Below, one piece after another: positions 32,832 through 40,151 of a DNA stretch of 40,151 nt (the first letter of the stretch is position 1; the number at the start of each line of letters is the position of its first letter). A program made the translations under genes and the position numbers. The notes below the pieces were generated by a model. It saw only the letters and a list, made by a program, of their open reading frames with translations, did no database searches and was not told the DNA's origin. The stretch comes from Verrucomicrobiota bacterium (lineage in GTDB: Bacteria > Verrucomicrobiota > Verrucomicrobiia > Limisphaerales > JAEYXS01): the NCBI GenBank assembly GCA_023431185.1, contig JAEYXS010000098.1:1-40151 (forward strand), in the 5' to 3' direction.

Positions 32832-34129
32832 ACGGCTACCTCCGTGAGACATTGGCCGATGGCTTTAACGGTTCTGCTCAATTCAGCTTCGGTAATCGTG
32901 AGTGGGGGCGTAAGTGAAATGACGTCGGCGAATTCGCCTTCCGGCAACAGGATGAAGCCGCGTTGGAGGAGGCGATTGATGGTTTTCAAAACGATATGGG
33001 TAGCGGGCTGATTATCTTGAGTGCGGATTTCGAGGCCGGCCATGAGGCCGCTGACGCGGACATCGAACTTCAGGCCTTTGGGTGGCGTCAGCGATTTAAG
33101 CAGTTTAGTCAACAAGAGGCCGAGTTTGTGGCTCTTGGCTGGGAGTTTGTTTTTCCGCAGCTCTTCGATCTGAGCCAGAGCCATCGCGCAGCCAACAGGA
33201 TGACCAAGGAAAGTGGACGTGTGGATGGCTTCACCATTGGAGGGTGGCCAGGCTTGATCCATCACGGCGGCGGAACCCACGCTGGCGGAGAGCGGAAAAC
33301 CACCGGTGAGGGCTTTGCCGAGGCAGATGATATCCGGGATCACACTGCTATGCTCACAGGCGAACCATTTGCCAGTGCGACCAAAGCCGGTGTAAATCTC
33401 GTCGAGAATGAGCAGGGCTTTGTGCTCATCACAAAGCCTGCGCATGAGCTTGAGAAAACCTGGCGGAGGAATGTGGATGCCGCCGCGGGCTTGCATCGGC
33501 TCGAGCAAGATGGCACCGATTTTTTGTTTTTTGAACAATGCTCGGATCTGTTGCTCGAGAGATTTCAGTTCGGCTTTCTTCTTGGGGAAAGGAATAAAAT
33601 GACCGAACGATTTTAGCTGACTACGGAATTCTCCGCGAAAGTGTTCGCGATGCGTGGCGTTCAGGGTGCCGTAGCCGACGCCGTGATAGGCGCTTTCGAA
33701 GGCGATGATGCCGGGTTTGCCAGTGGCGAGCTTGGCGGTCTTGAGGGCAGCTTCCACAGCTTCAAAACCGGAATTGCAGAAGATGGTTTTGCCGCGTGCA
33801 CCTTTGGTCCAGCGGCCGAAGGTGATTTGGCTGAGTTTTTGGGCGAGTTGGGCTTTCAGCGCATGCGGGTGGACATCACCCATGGCGTGAAGGAGTTTGC
33901 CCATCTGCTTTTGACCTGCCTTAACGACACGGGTATTGGCATGTCCGGCAGTGGCGACGCCAAAGGCGGCGGTGAGGTCGAGGTAGCGGCGGCCTTCGAT
34001 GTCCCAGACGTAGTTACCTTTCGCACGTTCCCAGACGATGGGCCAGGAGCCATCCGATTCGATGAACAGGATGTTGCGCGATTCGCAGGCCTGCAACTGA
34101 CGCAGGACTTGTTGTGTTTTCGTGGGCAT
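32828..34129 (-). CDS. Class III (fold type I) PLP-dependent aminotransferase
   Basis: 433 residues of the acetylornithine/GABA/ornithine aminotransferase family. RYLDLTAAFGVATAGHANTR, FCNSGFEAVEAALKTAKLAT and SAYHGVGYGTL mark the cofactor pocket. Asp243 in ILDEIYTGFGRTG holds the pyridine, and Lys272 in CLGKALTGGFPLSA is the Schiff-base lysine. The C-terminal part (SGLMAGLEIRT; RGFILLPEGEFADVISLTPP) is normal. Substrate not assigned. It overlaps rsmA by 4 bases. The leader (34130-34395) holds two kinds of repeat. Confidence 0.9.
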   Translation of the reverse strand: MPTKTQQVLRQLQACESRNILFIESDGSWPIVWERAKGNYVWDIEGRRYLDLTAAFGVATAGHANTRVVKAGQKQMGKLLHAMGDVHPHALKAQLAQKLSQITFGRWTKGARGKTIFCNSGFEAVEAALKTAKLATGKPGIIAFESAYHGVGYGTLNATHREHFRGEFRSQLKSFGHFIPFPKKKAELKSLEQQIRALFKKQKIGAILLEPMQARGGIHIPPPGFLKLMRRLCDEHKALLILDEIYTGFGRTGKWFACEHSSVIPDIICLGKALTGGFPLSASVGSAAVMDQAWPPSNGEAIHTSTFLGHPVGCAMALAQIEELRKNKLPAKSHKLGLLLTKLLKSLTPPKGLKFDVRVSGLMAGLEIRTQDNQPATHIVLKTINRLLQRGFILLPEGEFADVISLTPPLTITEAELSRTVKAIGQCLTEVAV

Positions 34130-34177
34130 CGGTGGCTCAACGCCGGAAGTAATCTACGAGAACAGAATGATTTGGGA

Positions 34178-34220
<43 letters not shown>

Positions 34221-34222
34221 GT

Positions 34223-34267
34223 GGGGGCACCCCTCATCCCGGCCTTCTCCCTTCCGAGGGGAGAAGG
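34223..34267. repeat. Dispersed palindromic repeat, copy C
   Basis: GGGGGCACCCCTCATCCC then the hairpin CCTTCTCCC / GGGAGAAGG (34243-34267). It matches copy A at 7356-7402 almost base for base in the lead-in and arms, in the same orientation. About 60 bases on, GCCCGCTGGGGAC and a CCCCGA/TCGGGG hairpin (34344-34362) resemble the block after copy A. Confidence 0.75.
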
Positions 34268-34395
34268 AGATGGGGCTTTCTCGGCCTCAGGTTGATCTGT
34301 GCAAGTTGGGACGAGCAGATGCTTCGGCGCAGCCCGCTGGGGACCCCGACACTACATCGGGGCAAGCCGCCGCCCTACCGTGTGCTGGCGATTGA

Positions 34396-37287
34396 CTACT
34401 TCAATGAATAGAGGAATTCGACCAAATCGGCGGCTTCTTGGGCGGTGAGGGATTGGAGGAGCATTTCGGGCATGGCGGAGAGTTTTTGCTCCTGTACTTT
34501 ATCGACGCTCTTGGCGTCGAGCTTGATGATTTGGGCGTTGGCGTCTTTTAGTTGTACCTCAGTCGAAGTGCGGCTGAGGAGAAAGCCGGTGTAGGCGAGG
34601 TCGTCCTTGGTTTCCACGGTGTAGCTCTTGAAGGCGGGGCCGATAGTGCGAGAAGGATCCAAGAGGCTTTCGAGGATTTTAGCGCGGTCGTATTTGCGAC
34701 CGATGGTGCTGAGGTCGGGACCGAAGCTGCGGCCGGCGCCGTTGAGTTGATGGCATTGGGTGCATTGCAGGCCGGTGGTGCTGAGGAAGAGAGCGCGACC
34801 GCGCTCAGCGTTGCCTTTGAGCGAAAGGATGTCGCCGGGGCGGATGTTGGTGCCGAGGGTGCGGCTGCGTTTATCGGGCGGAAGGAAGCGTTCGAAGAGC
34901 TCGCGGACCTCGGGACGAGTGGAGGCAAGTCCGCGTTGGATGAGTTCATCGCGTTCTTGGGCGCTCCACTTTTGCGGTTCGCCTTCGAGCGAGCAGATGG
35001 CGGCTAGGGTTTGCGAAGTCGTGTCGAGCTTAGCTGGCTGGGTGAAGGAGACCGGAGCGAGATAGTTTGTGGATTTGAGTTCGCGCACCCAGCGTTCGAG
35101 GAGCTTCAAGGCGGTGGTATCGACTTCTTGGGCACCGAGGTAGGGCATGTGACCGCGGCCGAGTTTGGCGAAGCGGTAGAGGAGCACGGATTCATGCGGG
35201 CGACCGGCGGTGATGATGTGCGGGTTGTCCAGACCGAAGGTGCCTTGAGTGGGGGCGGCATCGATGGCGAGCATCTTGTCATTGGTCATTTCCCAGCGGA
35301 AATCCACAGTGGAAGCGCCGCTGCCGCCGAAGCGATGGCAGTGTGAGCAATTGACGTGCAAGTAAGCGCGGGCGCGGTCATTCACGGAGGCGGATTCGTC
35401 CTTGAGCGAGGCCATGCGCTGGTATTTCGGCACGGGGTATTGGAAGAGACCGAGTTGCTTCAGCACTTCCATCTGGTTGCGTTTGTTGCCTGCCTGTGTG
35501 ATGTCGCGATCAAGCTGGAATGAAGCGAAGCTGTGGATGGTGCCGGTGCGGGTGAGGTGGCAGACCATGCACTCGGTGCGATTGGAGTAGCGCCAAGTCC
35601 AGGGATGCGATTTGCCGGTGGCGGAATCTTTGATCTGGTAGGTCTCTTCCTTGCCGTCGCCATCATAGAGCACGGCATCTTTCTGATCTTTGGTCCAGTG
35701 GTAGCTGTAGGCTTTCCAGTCGTCGCCGGTGTTGTGGAGGATCTGGGTTTCCAGGCGGCGGCGAGTGGCGGGATTGCCTTTTTCCAAATCCACATAAACG
35801 GTGCGGGCGAAGACGGTGTTGGTGGGAAAGCGCCAGGCATCCTTGGTCTCGCCTTTACTGAAATCACCTCTCAGGAATTTGCTGATGTTATTGGTGCCGG
35901 GAAGCGCGATGAAGCGTTCGGCGGTGGTGCCGTCGGCCCACATCTCGGTATTGATGTCGTAAGGCAGCACGCCTTCGGCGACCTGATGTTTCGCCGTGGA
36001 ATAGAAGAGGCCGGTATCGCTGAGCTTCTTGGGGAAACTGGTAGCGACGGCGGTGGATCTGTTCGGCAGCAGTTCGAAGATGCCGCCATCGTAGCTGACG
36101 ACGTAGAGTTCGCGGTTGTGATCTTCGCCGAAGCAGATGATGGGGATGGAGGTGCTGGCGATCTCCTGCACTTCAGGTCTGCCATCCTTCACTTCGCGCA
36201 AGGACCAGATCTTGCCGGTGACCCAGTCGCCATGGATGTACTTGCCGACAAGGTCAGGATATTTTTTACCACGATAGACGAAGCCGCCAGTAATGGAGCG
36301 GGCGACGGAATGGGAGTGGGCATAGGTGGGCGGAGTGACGGGTGTGGGGCCGAGCGGTTCGTTTGGGTGAACGAGTTGAGGGCCTTCCATGACGCTCCAG
36401 CCGTAGTTGGCACCACGTTGCACTTTGTAAACGAGTTCCCAAATCTCCCAGCCGACATCACCGACCCAGAGTCCGCCGGTGACGGGATCGAAGCTCATCT
36501 TCCAGGGATTGCGGAAACCGTAGGCCCAGATCTCCGGGCAAGCGCCGGGAGTGTTGATGAAGGGGTTATCAGCAGGGACGGAATAGAGTTTATCGCCAAC
36601 TGGTTTGTTCACGTCGATGCGCAGAATGCAGCATAGGAGGTCGGTGAGATTTTGGCCGGTCTTGAGAAGATCGGGAGGGCTGGCGGGTCCGCCATCGCCG
36701 GAGGAGATGTAGAGCATGCCATCGGGGCCGAATTGAAGGGAGCCGCCATTATGACCGCCAGCACGCCAGGAGATGATGATGCGTTCGCTCTGGGGATCGA
36801 TGCGGAGCGGTTGGGTATCTGGCAGGGTGAACTCGGAGACGTGTGTGCCGTTCTCTACATCCGGCTTGGTGATGTAGCAGAGGTAAACCTTGCGGTTCTT
36901 TTTGAAGTCGGGATGGAAGACCATCCCGTAACTTTCGTGGTGCTGCTTCAGCTCTTTCTTCAGGTCGAGGATGACGTGGGTGTTCGTCGCCTGGCCGTCA
37001 TTCGGGAAAACATGCACGGGGCCGCGTTGCTCCAAGAGGACCATGAGGTCAGTGCCGGGCATGGGGACGAAATCGACGGGATTCTTGAACTGGAGCTTGG
37101 GGAAGGCGCGTTCAGCGCGATAAGGGGGAGGAGCTTCGGCGGTGCCAAGGATACGGGAGGTGGTCCAAGGGAGGCGTTTTTCTGGAAGTTCAGCAGCGCT
37201 AATAATTTGCGCGAGCAGAAGTAGGAATGCCACTGCAAGGGGGTGATGGTGACAGGTGGTCAGAGGGCGGATAGAGCCGATACGCAT
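34396..37287 (-). CDS. Secreted sorbosone/glucose dehydrogenase-like propeller with three c-type haem sites
   Basis: 963 residues. A signal peptide (PLAVAFLLLLAQIISA) is preceded by an unusual His-rich stretch. Residues ~45-430 are a PQQ-type sugar dehydrogenase propeller (RAGGHNGGSLQFGPDGMLYI; AYGFRNPWKMSFDPVTGGLW; GGFVYRGKKYPDLVGKYIHG). The middle (~440-770) is a diheme cytochrome region with CMVCH at 573-577 and CSHCH at 647-651. The C-terminus is a PVC haem domain with CTQCH at 842-846, then GAGRSFGPDLSTIGRKYDRA and ILESLLDPSRTIGP. It should oxidise a sugar or alcohol in the periplasm and pass electrons along three haems. The ATG at 37287 is used (37305 possible); the frame stays open another 266 codons antisense to the signalling genes, which I reject. 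Substrate and cofactor unproven. Confidence 0.9.
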   Translation of the reverse strand: MRIGSIRPLTTCHHHPLAVAFLLLLAQIISAAELPEKRLPWTTSRILGTAEAPPPYRAERAFPKLQFKNPVDFVPMPGTDLMVLLEQRGPVHVFPNDGQATNTHVILDLKKELKQHHESYGMVFHPDFKKNRKVYLCYITKPDVENGTHVSEFTLPDTQPLRIDPQSERIIISWRAGGHNGGSLQFGPDGMLYISSGDGGPASPPDLLKTGQNLTDLLCCILRIDVNKPVGDKLYSVPADNPFINTPGACPEIWAYGFRNPWKMSFDPVTGGLWVGDVGWEIWELVYKVQRGANYGWSVMEGPQLVHPNEPLGPTPVTPPTYAHSHSVARSITGGFVYRGKKYPDLVGKYIHGDWVTGKIWSLREVKDGRPEVQEIASTSIPIICFGEDHNRELYVVSYDGGIFELLPNRSTAVATSFPKKLSDTGLFYSTAKHQVAEGVLPYDINTEMWADGTTAERFIALPGTNNISKFLRGDFSKGETKDAWRFPTNTVFARTVYVDLEKGNPATRRRLETQILHNTGDDWKAYSYHWTKDQKDAVLYDGDGKEETYQIKDSATGKSHPWTWRYSNRTECMVCHLTRTGTIHSFASFQLDRDITQAGNKRNQMEVLKQLGLFQYPVPKYQRMASLKDESASVNDRARAYLHVNCSHCHRFGGSGASTVDFRWEMTNDKMLAIDAAPTQGTFGLDNPHIITAGRPHESVLLYRFAKLGRGHMPYLGAQEVDTTALKLLERWVRELKSTNYLAPVSFTQPAKLDTTSQTLAAICSLEGEPQKWSAQERDELIQRGLASTRPEVRELFERFLPPDKRSRTLGTNIRPGDILSLKGNAERGRALFLSTTGLQCTQCHQLNGAGRSFGPDLSTIGRKYDRAKILESLLDPSRTIGPAFKSYTVETKDDLAYTGFLLSRTSTEVQLKDANAQIIKLDAKSVDKVQEQKLSAMPEMLLQSLTAQEAADLVEFLYSLK

Positions 37288-37485
37288 GGAGCTGGGCTGG
37301 GGCATGTTTGATGGCGAAGACAATAACGATTCGGGGCGGCAAGGCAATCGCAGAGCGGCTGGGATATTTGCTTGCCAGTCCGCCGGTTGGGGCGGATAAG
37401 GAAGGCGTTCCACGAATCTACGACCGCACACAAAGTGCGTGTACGCAACCCATTGGCGAGCAAGATCACAGCCAAACCAGCCGCA

Positions 37486-37902
37486 ATGGCTGAGGATGCA
37501 TCCGAGTTGAAACGTCGTATCCAACAACTCGAGCAGGAAATTTCTTCGCTTAAATTTGACCAGCAACAGGTGCGGCAAGCAGCCCTGGCGGAGAGCAATG
37601 CGGAGATGGGCCAGTTGCGCAAGACCATCCAGGCCTTGAGGGATGAAATGGATGCAGTGCACTTTGACAAGGCGCAGGCGGTGCAGGCGGCAGTGGCGGC
37701 GGCGCAGGCGGAGATCCATCAACTGCACGAGACGGTGCAGAAGTTGCGGCAGGTGCTGGATGATGCCCACTACGAAAAGCAACAGGCGGTGCAACAGGTG
37801 GTGACGGCATCGCGAGGGGAAATCGACCAACTGAAGGCGACCGTGCAGGCTTTGCGCGACCGACTGGATCAGAAGCAACAAGCGACAGGAGCAAAGACTT
37901 AA
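37486..37902 (+). CDS. Coiled-coil protein of three 36-residue repeats
   Basis: 138 residues from the ATG at 37486, almost entirely alpha-helical. Three tandem units of exactly 36 residues start IQQLEQEISSLKFDQQQ, IQALRDEMDAVHFDKAQ and VQKLRQVLDDAHYEKQQ, and each ends with a motif like E-[MI]-x-QL-x-x-T. A fourth partial unit (VQALRDRLDQ) follows. Thirty-six residues is ten helical turns, or five heptads plus one skip. No signal peptide. In the 38 residues before this ATG the frame stays open from a TTG at 37372 and is basic, so a longer start is possible. It ends 7 bases before the cyclase gene, so it probably scaffolds or oligomerises with it. I do not recognise the family. Confidence 0.75.
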   Translation: MAEDASELKRRIQQLEQEISSLKFDQQQVRQAALAESNAEMGQLRKTIQALRDEMDAVHFDKAQAVQAAVAAAQAEIHQLHETVQKLRQVLDDAHYEKQQAVQQVVTASRGEIDQLKATVQALRDRLDQKQQATGAKT

Positions 37903-37909
37903 GAGACGC

Positions 37910-40151
37910 ATGGGAAGAATAAAGGGCAGAAGACAGCAGGCACTGGCAGGATTGGAGGGACTGGTGAACTCCGAAGACCGGTTGCGACATCTGGAAATGT
38001 TGTTGAGCATCAGCCAGCAGGTTTCATCCATCGAAACGCTGGATGAGGTGCTTTCTGTGCTGGTGAGCCTGAGCAAGGAGCAGACGCACGCCGAACGGGG
38101 CACGCTTTTCCTGAATGACCCGCAGACTGGCGAGCTTTATTCACGTATCGCCCTGGGGAACATCAGCCGGGAGATCCGCATCCTGAACACCCATGGGGTG
38201 GCCGGGTATGTCTATACCCATGAGGAAGGAGTCATCATCGCGGATGCGTACGCGGACGAACGGTTCGACCGCTCGATCGACAAGCAGACGGGATACAAGA
38301 CGCGCAGCATCCTGGCGGCACCGGTCAAGACGGTGAAAGGCGAAGTCATCGGGGTGATGCAGATGCTGAACCGCAAGGAAGGTGAGTTCAGCAAACTGGA
38401 TCTGGCGTTGCTCGAAGCCATCACCAGCCAGGCGGCCATCACCCTGCAGAGCCATCAGCAGGCGGAAAGACTGCAACGCACGCGGGAGCAGGAGATGGAG
38501 TTCCTGGATGTGGTCTCGGATGTGGCCACGGAGCTGGAGCTGGGACCGTTGCTGCAAAAGATCATGGGGGAGGCGCGGCGGATGTTGAAGGCGGACCGGG
38601 CCACCTTGTTCCTGAATGACGAGAAGACGAATGAACTGTGGGCAGAGGTGGGCACGGGACTGAACAGCACGCAGATACGCTTTCCGAACAGTCTGGGCAT
38701 TGCCGGGGCGGTTTTCACCTCGGGAAAATCCATCAACATTCCGTATGCGTATGCGGACCTGAGGTTCAATCCCGCCTTTGACAAGAAGACGGGCTATTTC
38801 ACCCGCAGCATCCTGTGCGTGCCGGTGATCAACAAACAGGGAAAGACCATCGGAGCGGTGCAGGCCCTGAACAAATCAGGCAGCGTTTTCAGCACGGAGG
38901 ATGAGACGCGGTTGCGGGCGTTCAGCGCGCGCATCTCGCTGGCACTGGAGAACGCGAAGCTTTTCGCAGACATCCAGAGCATGAAGAATTACAATGAGAG
39001 CATGCTGGAGAGCATGTCGAACGGAGTGCTCACGCTGGATGAGAGCGGCCAGATCATCACCTGCAACCGGGCGGGCTATCGAATTTTGAGCACGGGTCCA
39101 CAGGAGATCTTGCACAAGAAGGTGGAGGAGTTTTTTACGCCGCAGAATGCGTGGTTGCTGGAGAAGATCGAACGGGTGGAGAAGGAGGAGACTTCGGAAT
39201 CGGCGGAGGATGCGGAGCTGCACATCCATGGCGAAACGCGGTCGGTGAACGCCACGGTGCAGCCGCTCTTCAGCATGGAGCACAAACGGCTGGGCACGAT
39301 GCTGATGATCGAGGACATCAGCTCCGAGAAGCGCATGAAGTCCACGATGACGCGCTACATGGACCCGGCGCTGGCGGACAAGTTGCTGGCGGGCGGCGGG
39401 AATATTGATCAGGGGCGGAATGCGGTGGTCACGGTGCTGTTCGCCGATATCCGCAACTTCACGAGCCTGACGGAGAAACTGGGGGCGCAGGGGACGGTGA
39501 CCCTGTTGAACGAATATTTTGAGATCATGGTGGAATGCATCCAGCGCGAGGGCGGGATGCTGGACAAATTCATCGGGGATGCACTGATGGCGGGGTTTGG
39601 CACGCTGGTGGCGCATGATGACGATGAAGACCGGGGAATGCGGGCGGCCATCGACATGATCCGGGAGCTGGAGAAGTTCAACCGGGTGCGGAGTGAACGC
39701 GGGGAGAAGCCCATCGAGATCGGCATCGGGTTGAACACGGACCGGGTGGTGGCGGGGCCGATCGGATCGGCGCGGCGGCAGGATTACACGATGATCGGGG
39801 ACGGCGTGAACCTGGCGGCGCGGCTGGAGAGCGCGTGCAAGCAGTATCATGCGCGGATATTGATCAGCGAATTCACGATGCGGAAATTGCATGGGAAATA
39901 CCGGCTGCGGGACATCGACAAGGTGGTGGTGAAAGGGAAGAGCGAGCCGGTGAACGTGTATGAGGTGTTGGATTATCATACTCCTGAGTCATTCCCGAAC
40001 ATGGAGGCGGTGCTGGAGAATTTTAACCGGGGATTGGGATTGTACCGGCGCGGGGACTGGGACAAGGCGGTGCAGTTTTTTGAAGCGGCGTATGAGTTGA
40101 ACAAGGAGGATCGCATTTGCCTGGTTTATGCGGAGCGGTGCCGGAAGTTGA
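37910..40151 (+). CDS. GAF-GAF-PAS class III adenylate/guanylate cyclase with C-terminal TPR-like tail (3' end outside window)
   Basis: 747 codons are visible; there is no stop before the window ends. Two GAF domains span about 27-185 (RGTLFLNDPQTGELYSRIAL; DKQTGYKTRSILAAPV) and 195-350 (RATLFLNDEKTNELWAEVG; DKKTGYFTRSILCVPV). A PAS domain follows (~360-470; NGVLTLDESGQIITCNRAGY). The cyclase domain spans about 505-685. Metal aspartates are Asp513 (LFADIRNFTSL) and Asp557. Lys553 (LDKFIGDALMAG) and Thr627 (DYTMIGDGVNLAAR) are the base-reading pair, as in adenylate cyclases of the Lys/Thr kind. Asn634 and Arg638 are the transition-state pair. The last ~50 residues (NFNRGLGLYRRGDWDKAVQF) look like a TPR. 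It likely makes cAMP in response to a GAF ligand. Seven bases separate it from the coiled-coil gene. Confidence 0.93.
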   Translation, partial: MGRIKGRRQQALAGLEGLVNSEDRLRHLEMLLSISQQVSSIETLDEVLSVLVSLSKEQTHAERGTLFLNDPQTGELYSRIALGNISREIRILNTHGVAGYVYTHEEGVIIADAYADERFDRSIDKQTGYKTRSILAAPVKTVKGEVIGVMQMLNRKEGEFSKLDLALLEAITSQAAITLQSHQQAERLQRTREQEMEFLDVVSDVATELELGPLLQKIMGEARRMLKADRATLFLNDEKTNELWAEVGTGLNSTQIRFPNSLGIAGAVFTSGKSINIPYAYADLRFNPAFDKKTGYFTRSILCVPVINKQGKTIGAVQALNKSGSVFSTEDETRLRAFSARISLALENAKLFADIQSMKNYNESMLESMSNGVLTLDESGQIITCNRAGYRILSTGPQEILHKKVEEFFTPQNAWLLEKIERVEKEETSESAEDAELHIHGETRSVNATVQPLFSMEHKRLGTMLMIEDISSEKRMKSTMTRYMDPALADKLLAGGGNIDQGRNAVVTVLFADIRNFTSLTEKLGAQGTVTLLNEYFEIMVECIQREGGMLDKFIGDALMAGFGTLVAHDDDEDRGMRAAIDMIRELEKFNRVRSERGEKPIEIGIGLNTDRVVAGPIGSARRQDYTMIGDGVNLAARLESACKQYHARILISEFTMRKLHGKYRLRDIDKVVVKGKSEPVNVYEVLDYHTPESFPNMEAVLENFNRGLGLYRRGDWDKAVQFFEAAYELNKEDRICLVYAERCRKL

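Noticed and set aside
35533..36636. 367-codon plus-strand frame
   Set aside because: Antisense to the propeller dehydrogenase. Gly/Ala/Asp-rich text with no domain; a by-product of biased third positions.
37288..38103. 266-codon upstream extension of the minus-strand haem dehydrogenase frame
   Set aside because: It is antisense to the coiled-coil and cyclase genes and the real protein begins with a signal peptide at about 37287.

Overview
The window reads as a chromosomal stretch from a moderately GC-rich bacterium of the Verrucomicrobiota, perhaps the Pedosphaera/Limisphaera side of the phylum. The main evidence is two very large secreted dehydrogenase/c-type haem proteins of the PVC (Planctomycetes-Verrucomicrobia-Chlamydiae) kind, one with HEAT repeats. 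Supporting evidence is a Ycf46-like AAA ATPase, a group-2-like sigma-70 with a Lys/Ala-rich leader, scattered single biosynthetic genes (trpA without trpB, coaX, panC) and dispersed palindromic repeats in the gaps. Clear Shine-Dalgarno sequences are few. The phylum call is inference from protein families; no rRNA or tRNA gene was seen.

Layout. 1-2635 (+): the end of a protein with two receiver domains, a single-domain response regulator, and a protein with two HisKA-like hairpins, a receiver and a class III cyclase domain. 2735-9203 (-): a giant HEAT-repeat haem protein, a mannose-1-phosphate guanylyltransferase, trpA and coaX, with palindromic repeats between them. 9425-13420: an ArsC/Spx-like reductase (+), an RlmI-like rRNA methyltransferase (-), a small lipoprotein (+) with a good terminator, and a TPR-PilT pair (-). 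13421-13885 has no gene. 13886-21298 (-): the AAA ATPase, an ECF sigma factor with a small downstream protein, purE-purK-panC and a DsbD-type reductase. 21397-31500 (+): cardiolipin synthase-like PLD, SppA, an M24 peptidase, a YugP-like Zn peptidase, sigma-70, apt, a PAP2-glycosyltransferase fusion, an OGG1-like glycosylase and a ComB-like phosphatase. 31497-37287 (-): NUDIX hydrolase, class III aminotransferase-rsmA, and a propeller dehydrogenase with three CxxCH sites. 37486-40151 (+): a coiled-coil protein built from 36-residue repeats and a GAF-GAF-PAS-cyclase that runs off the window.

How the genes fit together. Several pairs are translationally coupled by ATGA overlaps: TPR/pilT, ogg/comB and aminotransferase/rsmA. 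purE-purK-panC is a compact operon for purine carboxylation and pantothenate. The two ends of the window hold second-messenger signalling. The right-hand cyclase keeps every class III catalytic residue checked. The left-hand one keeps both metal aspartates but departs at the base-recognition and transition-state positions, and sits behind receiver domains and histidine-kinase-like hairpins with no ATPase domain. The least ordinary items are this left-hand receiver/pseudo-kinase/cyclase array, the 36-residue coiled-coil gene joined to the right-hand cyclase, the PAP2-GT39 fusion and the family of palindromic intergenic repeats. I did not find a clearly new defence or mobile system.
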